Source: Geoglobus acetivorans (GTDB taxonomy: Archaea > Halobacteriota > Archaeoglobi > Archaeoglobales > Archaeoglobaceae). From it: a DNA stretch of 64,000 bases. Positions 33,789-42,712 of this stretch are shown in pieces. A program made the position numbers and the translations under genes. The notes under the pieces are model-generated. The model had not been told where the DNA came from and ran no database searches. It worked only from the letters and a program-made list of their open reading frames with translations. The stretch spans positions 1 to 64,000 of the forward strand of contig NZ_CP087714.1 in the NCBI RefSeq assembly GCF_039641995.1, read 5' to 3'. The number at the start of each line of letters is the position of its first letter. The stretch's first letter is position 1.

Positions 33789-34405
33789 TCAGATACCGAC
33801 CTTGTCTGAATCCAGACCTTTCCCTTACCTTTGAATTTTGCTACCAGACCTTCCCCGCTCAGTATGGTCGCCTTAAGTCCGCCAGACCTCGAAATGGTGA
33901 AGTCAAGACCATCTTCAAACGCAACTATGTGTCCAGTATCGATTACGATCTCGCCATCCACTTCCAGTTCCTCTATGCCGCCAAACGATGAAAGGAATGC
34001 CTTGCCTTCCCCCTCTATTTTCAGCAGTATTATACCCTCACCTGCAAAAAAGGACTTTGCACCGCCCCATTTGCTCGTGATGTTCAGATTGGGAGAGCCA
34101 GCAAGAAAAGCTCCACTCTGAGCATATAAAGTTCCGCTAACATCCACAGCAACCACATCTCCCTGGTACGGCGGAGCAAGTCCGAGAACTGCGTTATTTT
34201 TCTCTGCGATGAACCTGTTCACGAAAAAGGATTCTCCGCCTATTGCCCTCTTTAATCCGCCCAGAAGGCCGCCCTTCATCTCAGTTTTCAGTTTTACGCC
34301 ATCCATAAAAACCATTGCACCGGTCTCAGCTATTACCTCCTCTCCCGAATCCAGCACAAGCTTCAGGAGAGAATAGCTGGGTTTTGAGAGAATTTCGTAA
34401 TTCAT
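33746..34405 (-). CDS. TIGR00266/AIM24-like beta-prism protein
   Basis: A glycine-rich all-beta protein of 219 residues. ETGAMVFMDGV, GGLLGGLKRAIGGESFFVNRF and the later GEGKAFLSSFGG are signatures of the TIGR00266 family, homologous to the yeast mitochondrial AIM24 protein. The function in prokaryotes is unknown. The start at 34405 (MNYEILSKPS) matches the family N-terminus; the frame opens 16 codons further upstream. It follows the arsenite exporter by 32 bases on the same strand and may be a read-through passenger of that operon. Confidence 0.85.
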   Translation of the reverse strand: MNYEILSKPSYSLLKLVLDSGEEVIAETGAMVFMDGVKLKTEMKGGLLGGLKRAIGGESFFVNRFIAEKNNAVLGLAPPYQGDVVAVDVSGTLYAQSGAFLAGSPNLNITSKWGGAKSFFAGEGIILLKIEGEGKAFLSSFGGIEELEVDGEIVIDTGHIVAFEDGLDFTISRSGGLKATILSGEGLVAKFKGKGKVWIQTRSVSDYIGWLSSLIPDRD

Positions 34406-34437
34406 GGGCTGTCTATGTATACCACCATATTTTAACT

Positions 34438-35496
34438 TCACGACCGAACACAAGTTTCAGCATACAACCTCTCTTTCAGCTTCAGAGCAACGTTTACCAG
34501 GCTTATAAGCACGGGAACCTCGATTAATGGGCCAATCACTGTTGCGAAAGCCTGGTTGCTGTGAATTCCCCACATGGCAACAGCAACAGCTATGGCAAGC
34601 TCAAAGTCGTTGCTTGCTGCGGTAAAAGACACTGCCGTGGTTTTCGGGTAGTCAACTCCGAGTTTGTAAGCTATGAAGAAAGTTGTGAACCACATGATGA
34701 GGAAGTAAAGTGTTAGCGGGACTGCAACCCTCACAACCTGGAGCGGGAGCTCCACTATGTACTCTCCCTTAAGCGAGAACATCACGACGATCGTGAAGAG
34801 TAAAGCCGCTGGAGTTAGTGGACTTAATTTTGGAGCGAGAACATTTTCGAACCAATCTCTGCCCTTCAGCCTGAAACTCACATACCTTGTAACCACCCCT
34901 GCAATGAAAGGTATGCCCAAGTATATGAACACGGTCTTTGCAGCCTCAGTAATGCTGACATCCGCCTCAACACCCGTAACAAGTCCAAGCCAGTTCAGGG
35001 CGATGGTTATGAAGACGTATATGTAAATCGCGTAGAAGAGAATCTGAAATATGGCGTTGAAAGCTACAAGCCCTACAGCAAGCTCTCTGTCTCCCTCAGC
35101 CAGCTCGTTCCAGACTATGACCATCGCTATACATCTCGCCAGTCCAACGAGTATAACACCCATCATGAATTCCGGCAGGTCTCTCAGCAAAGTTATGGCG
35201 AGCAGAAACATGACCACCGGTCCCACAATCCAGTTCTGGATGAGGGAGAAGGCCAGGAGCTTCAGGTTCCGGAAAATCCTTCCCATCTCTTCATACCTCA
35301 CCTTCGCAAGGGGCGGGTACATCATCAGAATCAGGCCAATGGCTATGGGAATCGATGTGGTGTCTACGCTAAGAGAACTTATGATGTCAGCTATGTCAGG
35401 ATAGACGTAGCCAAGAGCCACCCCACCTATGATCGCCAAGAGTATCCAGAGTGTCAGATATTTCTCTATGATCGACAGCTTTCTACCTCCACTCAC
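34438..35496 (-). CDS. acr3: ACR3-type arsenite efflux transporter
   Basis: Expels arsenite using the proton gradient. It has 352 residues and ten predicted membrane helices. The conserved cysteine lies in [13 protein letters not shown] (near residue 125), the residue essential for arsenite transport in ACR3 proteins, and [15 protein letters not shown] near the C-terminus is the second signature. It overlaps the AbrB-type regulator gene by 4 bases, giving a compact regulator-exporter operon. No arsenate reductase or ArsA is adjacent. Confidence 0.93.
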   Translation of the reverse strand: MSGGRKLSIIEKYLTLWILLAIIGGVALGYVYPDIADIISSLSVDTTSIPIAIGLILMMYPPLAKVRYEEMGRIFRNLKLLAFSLIQNWIVGPVVMFLLAITLLRDLPEFMMGVILVGLARCIAMVIVWNELAEGDRELAVGLVAFNAIFQILFYAIYIYVFITIALNWLGLVTGVEADVSITEAAKTVFIYLGIPFIAGVVTRYVSFRLKGRDWFENVLAPKLSPLTPAALLFTIVVMFSLKGEYIVELPLQVVRVAVPLTLYFLIMWFTTFFIAYKLGVDYPKTTAVSFTAASNDFELAIAVAVAMWGIHSNQAFATVIGPLIEVPVLISLVNVALKLKERLYAETCVRS

Positions 35497-35732
35497 TGCA
35501 CGACACCCCTTAGCATGGGTGAAAGTACATCTCTGATGCTTTCGTCCAGAAGTTCAGCCCTGACGAGGATGAGACAGCAAGGTTCGCCATTTTCGTCGCA
35601 CCCGCTTATGGCCACGAGTCTATCTCCGGGTTTAATGTTTGCCTTCTCTCTAAGCTCCTTTGGCAAGAGTATCTGCCCCTTGCTGTCGACTGTTAAAATC
35701 GCCTCAATTCTCGTAGCTTTGCAATTTTTCAT
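35493..35732 (-). CDS. AbrB/MazE/SpoVT-type DNA-binding protein with Cys pair (HgcAB-associated-like)
   Basis: A 79-residue protein with a swapped-hairpin AbrB domain: [25 protein letters not shown] at residues 15-39. Cysteines at positions 4, 45, 52 and 53 (ending in EPCCLIL) form a possible thiol sensor. The C-terminal tail resembles proteins annotated as HgcAB-associated. Because it leads the acr3 operon and its own promoter carries a palindrome, I infer that it is the arsenite-responsive regulator in place of ArsR. Confidence 0.75.
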   Translation of the reverse strand: MKNCKATRIEAILTVDSKGQILLPKELREKANIKPGDRLVAISGCDENGEPCCLILVRAELLDESIRDVLSPMLRGVVQ

Positions 35733-35743
35733 ATTTTTCAGAA

Positions 35744-35772
35744 ATTTCGTAATATTAAAAATTTTACGAAAT
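35744..35772. promoter_or_regulatory. Palindromic operator around the acr3-operon TATA box
   Basis: ATTTCGTAA at 35744-35752 and TTACGAAAT at 35764-35772 form a perfect 9-base inverted repeat with an 11-base A/T spacer. On the minus strand the spacer is the TATA region, centred about 26 bases upstream of the AbrB-gene ATG. Protein bound to both arms would block TBP. Confidence 0.7.
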
Positions 35773-35813
35773 CATCCATACAAGGTTTAAATCATGAGAT
35801 AATACTACAATCC

Positions 35814-36092
35814 ATGGAACTCGCAGAGCTCGCAAAGAAGATAAGCGAGAAATACGGTGAAATCGATAGAAAATCCGGCCCCCTGTTCCTCCTGTCGGTC
35901 TTCTTCGAAGAGGCTGGAGAACTTGCCGAGGCAGTGAGGAAAAAAGATGCTGAGTCCATAGAGGAGGAGCTTGCAGACAACCTATTTATGATCCTGAGCC
36001 TTGCAAACTACTTCAACGTTGATGTCGAGAGAAAGCTGATTGAAAAGTACATTGAAAATGATCCCTCAGGAAGGTGGGATCTTCCTTCTTAG
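35814..36092 (+). CDS. MazG-like nucleotide pyrophosphohydrolase
   Basis: A 92-residue all-helical NTP pyrophosphohydrolase of the MazG/dUTPase-helical type. The metal motif is FFEEAGELAEAV (residues 30-41) plus EELAD near 52-56 (EExxE and ExxD). It probably hydrolyses non-canonical or excess NTPs. A TATA-like GGTTTAAATC lies about 25 bases before the ATG. The 3' end overlaps the converging AIR-synthase-like gene by 27 bases. Confidence 0.85.
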   Translation: MELAELAKKISEKYGEIDRKSGPLFLLSVFFEEAGELAEAVRKKDAESIEEELADNLFMILSLANYFNVDVERKLIEKYIENDPSGRWDLPS

Positions 36093-37382
36093 CCTCTCAA
36101 CAACCCTTTTTCTTTTTTCCACCGCGTTGTGAAATGCCTGATCCACCCGGGCTTTCATTTCCTCGAAATCCTCTGGATATTCCTCTCCGACAAGTTTCTT
36201 TATTGGAGTGTACGCAGATTCCCTGAACCTCGGTTTCAGGGGTTTTGTCTCTCCGTCCTCCACCGCAAAGGCTCCCTGACCCCTCTCAACCCATCCAACG
36301 ATGTCCGCATTCACTCCCGCTTTTCGAATAATGCCAAGAACATCATCAGCAAGGCTTTCCGGGCAGATGACCATCAGAGAGTCAATGGATACGCCCATGA
36401 AATCTATCTCGAGCTTTTCAAGCATCTGAAACACTCTCCTGTTGATCAGGCCCCTGATTTTCTCAGTGTCGAAGTAGAGGGCCGTTCCGCTTGTTTTTGA
36501 AATCTCCTCCGCATCCCCTCTTACCCCCCCATTGGTAACATCGGACATCGCATGTATGCTCTTCACAACATCAGACTCTATCAGCGCCATGGCGGCAAAA
36601 ATGAAGTCCAGATTGACAGTCTCCTCAACAACCTCATGCATTCCGTAATATATCGCAGCCGTAGCAACTGTCCCTCCTCCTGCCCCCTCTGTTAGAATTA
36701 TCACATCCCCTGGCTCAGCATTCCTTCTCGGCGTTATATGCCTGGACACACCCACGCACCCAACAGCCCCGGTCATTCTTTCTCCTATGACCATGTCTCC
36801 ACCTATCCTCAACGTGCTTCCCGCAACGAGCGGTACACCAGTAAGCTCGCTGACAGCAGTTATGCCCGCGAGATGGTCAAAAATTTTTGAAACGTCGCCA
36901 TCGTCGGCCACATGGATGTCGGAAAAGAGAGCTACCGGCCTTGATCCCATGACAAGCACATCTCTCATCGCAGCCCTCGTTACGTGAAATCCCGCAATGA
37001 AGGGAAATTCCGAAAGTCTCGAGTGAATACCATCGATGGCAACTGAAATGTAGTAATCTCCCACCTTCACGACACCCGCATCATCCAGGTCCTTTGAGCT
37101 TACGACCGCATCGCCACACATCTCGGCAATCTTTGAGTGCACGTAGAAGTCGCCAGTGCCCCTGCTGCCCACTCCGAATTTGCCCATCGAAACGTTGCTC
37201 CTGTAATAATCCAGCAACCAGTCAGTTCTTGAGTAAGCGTTCCGCACCTCGACGATGACGGCCCTGGCAAGTTTAAACGCTCCATCCTCACTGATGTCCT
37301 TGAACTCCATGATGCGCTCCGCCAGCTTTCTCTCAAGATCCGGGTCGTCAATGTGTTTTCTTGCATAGCCCTCGATGTCCAT
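36066..37382 (-). CDS. AIR synthase-related protein (PurM/HypE superfamily)
   Basis: A 438-residue ATP-binding protein of the PurM/HypE/ThiL/SelD fold. GVGSRGTGDFYVH, then DDAGVV and the AIDGIHSR region form the N-terminal ATP-binding half, and DVTNGGVRGDAEEI is the HypE-like motif of the C-terminal half. The N-terminal 60 residues and a basic C-terminal tail are additions seen in archaeal relatives of unknown function. GAGGTGAAAAA precedes the ATG. It is the last gene of the rlmB-EamA-AIR operon. Confidence 0.8.
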   Translation of the reverse strand: MDIEGYARKHIDDPDLERKLAERIMEFKDISEDGAFKLARAVIVEVRNAYSRTDWLLDYYRSNVSMGKFGVGSRGTGDFYVHSKIAEMCGDAVVSSKDLDDAGVVKVGDYYISVAIDGIHSRLSEFPFIAGFHVTRAAMRDVLVMGSRPVALFSDIHVADDGDVSKIFDHLAGITAVSELTGVPLVAGSTLRIGGDMVIGERMTGAVGCVGVSRHITPRRNAEPGDVIILTEGAGGGTVATAAIYYGMHEVVEETVNLDFIFAAMALIESDVVKSIHAMSDVTNGGVRGDAEEISKTSGTALYFDTEKIRGLINRRVFQMLEKLEIDFMGVSIDSLMVICPESLADDVLGIIRKAGVNADIVGWVERGQGAFAVEDGETKPLKPRFRESAYTPIKKLVGEEYPEDFEEMKARVDQAFHNAVEKRKRVVERLRRKIPPS

Positions 37383-37386
37383 TTTT

Positions 37387-37809
37387 TCACCTCTGAATCA
37401 GAATCAGGCCTGCAACAATCAGCATGGTTCCGAGAATCACGTTCTGAAAATTGAAGCTCTCTTTCAGGAGCATTGCCGAAAAAATTACGGTGAAAAGCGG
37501 GTAAACAGAAGTTACCGGAATGGTCTTAGAAACACCAATCTTCTGAATTGCTGTGAAGTACACAATCATTGCAATGCCTCCAGCTATCGCTCCCGCTGCG
37601 AAAAGCAGTGAAACACTCTTGGCGTTCAACTCCTGCGCTTTGAACTCTCCCGATGCTGCGAGAACGAGAGACATGACAATAACAGCACCGATCGACCTGA
37701 TCAGAGTTGCAGTGTAAATCGACATCCCTTCAGATATGCCGAGCTTGTCCAGTATCGGCACAAAACCCCAGAGAACTGCTGCCATGATGGCATAAACGAT
37801 TCCGTTCAT
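37387..37809 (-). CDS. EamA-family transporter, half-size
   Basis: A 140-residue protein with five membrane helices. The start MNGIVYAIMAAVLWGFVPILDKLG and the end VILGTMLIVAGLILIQR match a single EamA repeat; full-length drug/metabolite exporters have two. Such half-size members work as dimers. The substrate is unknown. It overlaps rlmB by 4 bases and precedes the AIR-synthase-like gene by 4 bases. Confidence 0.87.
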   Translation of the reverse strand: MNGIVYAIMAAVLWGFVPILDKLGISEGMSIYTATLIRSIGAVIVMSLVLAASGEFKAQELNAKSVSLLFAAGAIAGGIAMIVYFTAIQKIGVSKTIPVTSVYPLFTVIFSAMLLKESFNFQNVILGTMLIVAGLILIQR

Positions 37810-38489
37810 TTCAACCTCCTCCTGAACTCATACATGAGTACTGCAGATGCAGATGAGAGGTTCAGACTTCCCACATTTCCGTATCCCGGTATTTCAACGA
37901 TTTCATCACACTGCTTTTTAACAGGGTTCGAAAGTCCCCTGTCCTCACCTCCAACAACAATTGCCAGTGGTGGATCCATAAAAGCATTTTCAATTTTCTC
38001 GCCACCGATTTCAGCACCCACAGTATGAAATCCAAGTTTTTTCAGGTTTTTGATTGTGTTGGCGAGGTTTGCAACCCTTGCAATGTCAGCGTGGAACACT
38101 GCCCCGGCGGAAACTTTCACCACAGTCTCGTTTATCTGCGCACTCCGTCTTTTGGGGATGACCACACCGGAGCATCCGAAAAACACCGCATTTCGTATGA
38201 CTGCCCCAAGATTCTGCGGGTCCTGAACAGAGTCCAGCAGCAGTAGAAAGCCGCCCTGCCTGACTGCCTTCTCAGCCACATAATCGACGTCCTTGTATTT
38301 TATCGGAGATACCTCCGCCACAATTTTATTTTCGATATTATTAACGGCGTAAACAGGAACTCCTGCTTTTTTTGCCGTATTAATCAGCCTTTTGAGCCTT
38401 TCGGATCTGAAATCAGGATTGAAATAAATTTTGTTGACCTTCCCCACATTCAGGGCCTCTGAAACGCTGTTTATCCCCGAAACACGCAT
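37806..38489 (-). CDS. rlmB: SpoU/TrmH-family rRNA 2'-O-methyltransferase (RlmB-like)
   Basis: SPOUT methyltransferase of 227 residues. An N-terminal substrate-binding domain (about 1-65) is followed by the catalytic knot: LDSVQDPQNLGAVIRNA (motif 1, near residue 85), VVGGEDRGL (motif 2, near 178) and VGSLNLSSASAVLMYE (motif 3, near 205). RlmB methylates a guanosine of 23S rRNA in bacteria; the archaeal target may be tRNA or rRNA. A TATA-like TATAAATATCC lies about 25 bases ahead of the ATG, so the operon mRNA is leaderless. Confidence 0.88.
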   Translation of the reverse strand: MRVSGINSVSEALNVGKVNKIYFNPDFRSERLKRLINTAKKAGVPVYAVNNIENKIVAEVSPIKYKDVDYVAEKAVRQGGFLLLLDSVQDPQNLGAVIRNAVFFGCSGVVIPKRRSAQINETVVKVSAGAVFHADIARVANLANTIKNLKKLGFHTVGAEIGGEKIENAFMDPPLAIVVGGEDRGLSNPVKKQCDEIVEIPGYGNVGSLNLSSASAVLMYEFRRRLK

Positions 38490-38524
38490 ACAGGATAATG
38501 ACCTGAACGGATATTTATACTGTG

Positions 38525-38962
38525 CTATCTCAAATACGTCCCGGTTACAGCCCCTTCAATTTTTGCCACAAGTTTTTTGACAAAGTCAACCACATCAACG
38601 CTTTCAATATCGTCAAGCCCGATCCAGGCAACTTCCTCGGCATCACTCATGGCTCTGGGTTCCCCGGTTATTTCGGCAAAGAAATCCACTATGACGTAGT
38701 GATACTCCACATTTCCCTTTTCGTCGAGTATGATTTCATCCGTAACACAGGCAACGTCCTTAATAACCACACCCACACCAAGCTCCTCCCATATCTCCCT
38801 CTCAAGGGCTTCTTCAAGCCTTTCGCCCTTCCTCACAAGACCGCCCGGCACGGACCACTTGCCCTTATTCGGCTCGTTCGCCCTCTTAACGAGGAGTATT
38901 TTTCCGTCCCTGATAACCACGGCCCCAACTCCAACCAGCGGTCGCTCAGGATAACGTCTCAT
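38525..38962 (-). CDS. Nudix hydrolase
   Basis: A 145-residue protein with a full Nudix box: GGLVRKGE then REIWEELGV near residues 41-63. The N-terminal PLVGVGAVVIRDGKILLVKRANEP recalls ADP-ribose pyrophosphatases; the substrate is not predictable. It is the last gene of a five-gene operon, starting right after the mtxX stop with no gap. Confidence 0.87.
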   Translation of the reverse strand: MRRYPERPLVGVGAVVIRDGKILLVKRANEPNKGKWSVPGGLVRKGERLEEALEREIWEELGVGVVIKDVACVTDEIILDEKGNVEYHYVIVDFFAEITGEPRAMSDAEEVAWIGLDDIESVDVVDFVKKLVAKIEGAVTGTYLR

Positions 38963-39706
38963 TTAAATCACCGACGCAAGGGCTATTGCTCTGGCAAACC
39001 CCTCAGAAGTCTGACCTCTGCTCGTATCCACCAGCCGGTACGGAATGTTGAAGTACACCGCACCGTATTCCTTTCCGCCGCCAAGATAGCAGAGGCTCCT
39101 GAAAATCAGGTTTCCGGAAATGCCATCAGGTGCTATAACCACTCCTTCTCTCACAGCCTCCTCCAGTTTTATTTCGTAATTCCTGCCACCCACCAGTTTT
39201 GCAACCAGTTCAGCTTCAGCAAGAGTTCGATCAACTCGCTCACTCCTGCCCAGGTCTCCGTACCTCCCACCTGCAAGAACCGCCACGCCAGCATTCAGTC
39301 CGAGCTTTTCTGCAAGTTCTCTTGAAAAACCGGCCAGCATCACTTTTTCCCGAACGCTTTCCCCCTCATCAACACCCACAGGAGATAGCAGAAAGAGATT
39401 TCCGTCAGCATCTTCAAGAACCGCCACCCTCACGGGACTGAAACTTTTCCTGAGCAGTCTCAGAAGAGAGGATGCTCTTGCAGTTCCCCTGACAGCAGAA
39501 TAGACTCTTTCCCTCTCGAGCATTTCGATCAGCTTCCTTTCCGTCTCCTCGCCCTCATCCACCACAACAACATCTGCAAATTCAGATGCAAGATCAACCG
39601 CATTCAGGATTCTCTCCTCGCTTGTGCTGTCAAATCGGTAAAGCCCTACAGCCACCCTCTTTCTCCTGCCCAGTTTCTCCCTGATAAAAGGGTGAAGGTG
39701 AATCAT
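38963..39706 (-). CDS. mtxX: MtxX / methanogenesis marker protein 4
   Basis: A 247-residue protein. RGTARASSLLR near residue 75, GVAVLAGGRYGDLGR near 143, and IAPDGISGNLIFRSLCYLGGGKEYGAV near 195-221 match the MtxX family (methanogenesis marker 4), which is related to phosphotransacetylase-fold enzymes. Its activity is unknown. It overlaps marC by 4 bases. It is the second methanogen-marker family in the window. Confidence 0.77.
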   Translation of the reverse strand: MIHLHPFIREKLGRRKRVAVGLYRFDSTSEERILNAVDLASEFADVVVVDEGEETERKLIEMLERERVYSAVRGTARASSLLRLLRKSFSPVRVAVLEDADGNLFLLSPVGVDEGESVREKVMLAGFSRELAEKLGLNAGVAVLAGGRYGDLGRSERVDRTLAEAELVAKLVGGRNYEIKLEEAVREGVVIAPDGISGNLIFRSLCYLGGGKEYGAVYFNIPYRLVDTSRGQTSEGFARAIALASVI

Positions 39707-40329
39707 AACCCGCTCACCTTGCTTATAATGCCGTCAAGAATGTACTCAACGCTGATTGCGGCAAGAAGTATTGCCATGACTCTCGCAATTATGTCCGAAC
39801 CGCTCCTGCCGAGAACTCTCATCAGGAGGAGGGAATAGACATGCGTGAGTCTGACTATGACATAAACAAGTATCACCGCAAGAACCACCAGCATTTTGCC
39901 AACTAGGTCAACACCGGAAGAGAGAACAACAACTGCTGTAATCGCCCCCGGACCACTGTAGAGTGGAAGTGCAAGCGGGAACACCGCAATAGAGTCTATA
40001 TCAGCACTGCTCTTCCCCTTCTCCTCGTAAATTTCTCTCGACTTTCTTCCGAAGAGAATGTCAACCGAGATTATGAACATCATCAAACCGCCGGCTATTT
40101 TCAGAGCCTCGATCGAAATTGAGAAAAACTCCATTACTGCCCAGCCGGCAAAAACGAATATTATGAGGATGACCGCACCGATGAGCGTTGCCTTCTCGGA
40201 TATTCTTTTCACAAGCCTCGCATCCATGCCCTCCGTCAGAGCCATGAATGTGGGGATGTTTCCGGGCGGGTCGATTATGATGAAGAGCGTGGTAAAAGCC
40301 GTTATGAAAAACGCAAAGTAGTCCGTCAT
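39703..40329 (-). CDS. MarC family membrane protein
   Basis: A 208-residue protein with six helices. The start FFITAFTTLFIIIDPPGNIPTFMALT and the central PLALPLYSGPGAI match the MarC (UPF0056) family. The early link with multiple antibiotic resistance in E. coli was not upheld, so the function is unknown. It overlaps its neighbours by 4 bases on both sides. Confidence 0.9.
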   Translation of the reverse strand: MTDYFAFFITAFTTLFIIIDPPGNIPTFMALTEGMDARLVKRISEKATLIGAVILIIFVFAGWAVMEFFSISIEALKIAGGLMMFIISVDILFGRKSREIYEEKGKSSADIDSIAVFPLALPLYSGPGAITAVVVLSSGVDLVGKMLVVLAVILVYVIVRLTHVYSLLLMRVLGRSGSDIIARVMAILLAAISVEYILDGIISKVSGL

Positions 40330-41273
40330 AGTGATCTTCTCGCCTTGTTTATATTTTCAAGGAGCTTAACGGCATGCTCCTGGGACGGAAAGCTGAAAAG
40401 TCCACAGTCCGGTCCGATATACTTCAGTCTGTCGTCAAAGAGCTTCTGAGCTTTGAGGATTCGCTCCTTTATGACCTCAGGGCTTTCGATGGTATCAATC
40501 GCCTTCAGTATCTCATCTCTGTCCTTCCAGGCATTGCTCCCAGTCCTCGCATTGTATTCTGCAACAATACCGTCAATGTCACTTCTCGCAATGCCAACAC
40601 GTACATACTTGCCGGCGGATTCAAGCTCCTCCCTATCGACGAATTCCATCGCCCTCTCATCTTTTGCTGATTCAATACCAACCACGTTTATGGACTCGAT
40701 ACCCAGAATTTTGGTATAGTAGAGCGGTGAGTGAAGATGTATCTGAACGTCTCCACCGAAACTTATGTTTTCATACGCAATTTCAAGCTGGTCCTCGGTT
40801 GGCTGCAGTTCTGGATTTGTTCCGAGACTCGGTTCATCGAGGCTTATGCACCTCACCACAGCCTCATCAAGGTTATCCACAAATCTACCCACTGAAATGG
40901 AAATTTTTTCGAGAACATCATCGTAGATTACAGAGCCGAACTCTCGATAGTACAGCTCAAACGGTCCGGTTATGCAGACTCTCAGCCCCTCAACTTCCAT
41001 TTCCATTAAGGCCTCGACCTCTCTTATCCTCGCAAACTCCTTTTCGATCAGATACACGTCCTCCTGATACTCGGGATTCTTGATTAAATCGAGAAACATC
41101 CGATTCATATCCCTGAACTGGGGGTATGTGGGAACGTCAACGCCGGCGTTAACCTTCATCAGAAATGCTCTCCTCACCATCTCGGCATACTCTCTGGAAT
41201 GAAGGTTTTCCTCAACCCAGTCTCGGGATATCCCCTCGGGGAGAGGAAAGCTTCCGATTTCGTCGAAGATCAT
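40326..41273 (-). CDS. Core-MetE-like methionine synthase family protein
   Basis: A 315-residue protein corresponding to the C-terminal catalytic half of cobalamin-independent methionine synthase. SLDEPSLG, VQIHLHSP, GIESAKD and YIGPDCGL align with the MetE zinc and substrate motifs. The usual H-x-C pair appears as H-x-P, so one canonical zinc-binding Cys is missing, while the Glu and final Cys remain. Archaeal core-MetE proteins take the methyl group from a corrinoid protein rather than folate. It overlaps the PLD gene and marC by 4 bases each. A role in methyl transfer other than to homocysteine is possible. Confidence 0.75.
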   Translation of the reverse strand: MIFDEIGSFPLPEGISRDWVEENLHSREYAEMVRRAFLMKVNAGVDVPTYPQFRDMNRMFLDLIKNPEYQEDVYLIEKEFARIREVEALMEMEVEGLRVCITGPFELYYREFGSVIYDDVLEKISISVGRFVDNLDEAVVRCISLDEPSLGTNPELQPTEDQLEIAYENISFGGDVQIHLHSPLYYTKILGIESINVVGIESAKDERAMEFVDREELESAGKYVRVGIARSDIDGIVAEYNARTGSNAWKDRDEILKAIDTIESPEVIKERILKAQKLFDDRLKYIGPDCGLFSFPSQEHAVKLLENINKARRSL

Positions 41274-42556
41274 TTTTCCACCTCCCTCCTGCTTTTTATG
41301 TCCATGATCAGGGCCCAGGCAACCTTGGGGTCGATGGTATCATGATCGAGAGATATCGAGTCCTCAGACTCCCACACGGCCTCGAAAAATTCCTTGGCCT
41401 TCTTTGCCAGTGCCGGGTTTTCGGCATAAAAACCTATTTCATAGTTCTCATAGAGTCCTGTCTGGGACAGGTTGGCGGTCGTAACAAGGACCTCTCTCTC
41501 GTCAACAATCACCATTTTTGCGTGAATGTTGTCGTTGAGCTTGACACTTCCCGGAGGGAACATCTCAAGGAACCTCTTCAGTGTGAAAAACTGTTTCCTG
41601 TCCTCCTGAACATCCTCAATGTTTTTGTAAACGTCTCTCCTGTAGCTGGGCCAGGTCACAATTCTGAACTTCACACCCTTCCCCATCAGGGGCTGGAGTT
41701 CTGCAGTGAGCCAGTCAGTGTAGTAGATGTGCGGAGAGGTGATCAGAATTTCCTTCTCAGCATTCCTTATCATTTCCTTCATTTTGGATAGCAACTCCCC
41801 ACTCCACGGGGGGTTCTTAACAATATCGTGCTTCTTCAACCTTTTTTCAATCCTCAGGTTGTAGTAAAGCAGTCCGGTGAATGCCAGAACTGTGAGAAAG
41901 GCACCCATTATGTTCAGGAGGTAAAAATTCGGCACCTTTTCAAAGGTTACATAGACGCTTATCTGATCGGGCGGGTTTATGAAGTCCCAGTCAATGCCGT
42001 CAATCCTGTTCAGGGATTTGTAATAGAACTTTGAGTTGGAAGAGACGGTCAGAATGTTGTAATTCGAGAAGAGCGAATCGGGAAAGTCAAGAAATATCCT
42101 GAACCTCTCAACATTGTACCCGAATCCCCTGAAATACGACGGAAATTCGTAGGTTCCGAAAGAGTACGTGTTTTCGCCCAGAGCTTCCAGTGCGTTTCTC
42201 AGCTCCCTCTTTATTGTAATCTGGTACTCCTCAAAAGGTCTCAGCGTTTTTTCTATCTTTATGACCGCATACCTCCTCCCATTCTCATCCGTAGTGCGGG
42301 TGAGCTTGTAATAACCAGAGGGTTTCTCGTTAACCTCGACAACCTTGGCCATGTCCGATTCGGGAATGGTCAGGACGAAATTCAGCACCTCCACCTGATT
42401 TTCATTTGTGTTCTTGAACTTTAAAGTGAACTCGTCCTCAACAAGGTCAACTGAAATCATCTTGTAGGTTATTTTCGCATCCACCGTTATATTCTGGCCC
42501 TTAACAGGAAATGCAAGCATGGCCAGAATAACCGCGGCGAGGATAATCCAGTCCAT
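41270..42556 (-). CDS. Membrane-anchored phospholipase D-like protein
   Basis: About 428 residues. A signal peptide (MDWIILAAVILAMLAFPVKG) is followed by a long extracytoplasmic beta-rich domain, a membrane helix (about 233-252) and a C-terminal PLD domain. The H-x-K motif is IHAKMVIVDEREVLVTTANLS; only one HKD copy is obvious, so it may dimerise. The start at 42556 gives a proper signal peptide; the frame opens 22 codons upstream, but a TATA-like AAATATAAAATAC there argues for a downstream start. First gene of the operon PLD-metE-marC-mtxX-Nudix. Confidence 0.75.
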   Translation of the reverse strand: MDWIILAAVILAMLAFPVKGQNITVDAKITYKMISVDLVEDEFTLKFKNTNENQVEVLNFVLTIPESDMAKVVEVNEKPSGYYKLTRTTDENGRRYAVIKIEKTLRPFEEYQITIKRELRNALEALGENTYSFGTYEFPSYFRGFGYNVERFRIFLDFPDSLFSNYNILTVSSNSKFYYKSLNRIDGIDWDFINPPDQISVYVTFEKVPNFYLLNIMGAFLTVLAFTGLLYYNLRIEKRLKKHDIVKNPPWSGELLSKMKEMIRNAEKEILITSPHIYYTDWLTAELQPLMGKGVKFRIVTWPSYRRDVYKNIEDVQEDRKQFFTLKRFLEMFPPGSVKLNDNIHAKMVIVDEREVLVTTANLSQTGLYENYEIGFYAENPALAKKAKEFFEAVWESEDSISLDHDTIDPKVAWALIMDIKSRREVEK

Positions 42557-42622
42557 GTTCCGGAGAGATTTCACCACTACCACGAATAACATTGAAAATG
42601 TCCAGTATTTTATATTTACCAT

Positions 42623-42712
42623 GTAAAAATTGGACTGACAGGAAAGCGATATAGGATTTATTCAATCAGAAATTCGGTTCTTTTAAAGAATACGGTTAAC
42701 CCTGACAACGTT
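42623..42712. promoter_or_regulatory. Divergent promoter, PLD operon / DUF58 operon
   Basis: TTCTTTTAAAGAA at about 42677-42689 is a short dyad that also serves as a TATA-like element about 25 bases before the DUF58 ATG. GGTTAACC follows. The minus-strand promoter ATAAAATAC lies just inside the long open frame of the PLD gene. Confidence 0.45.
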
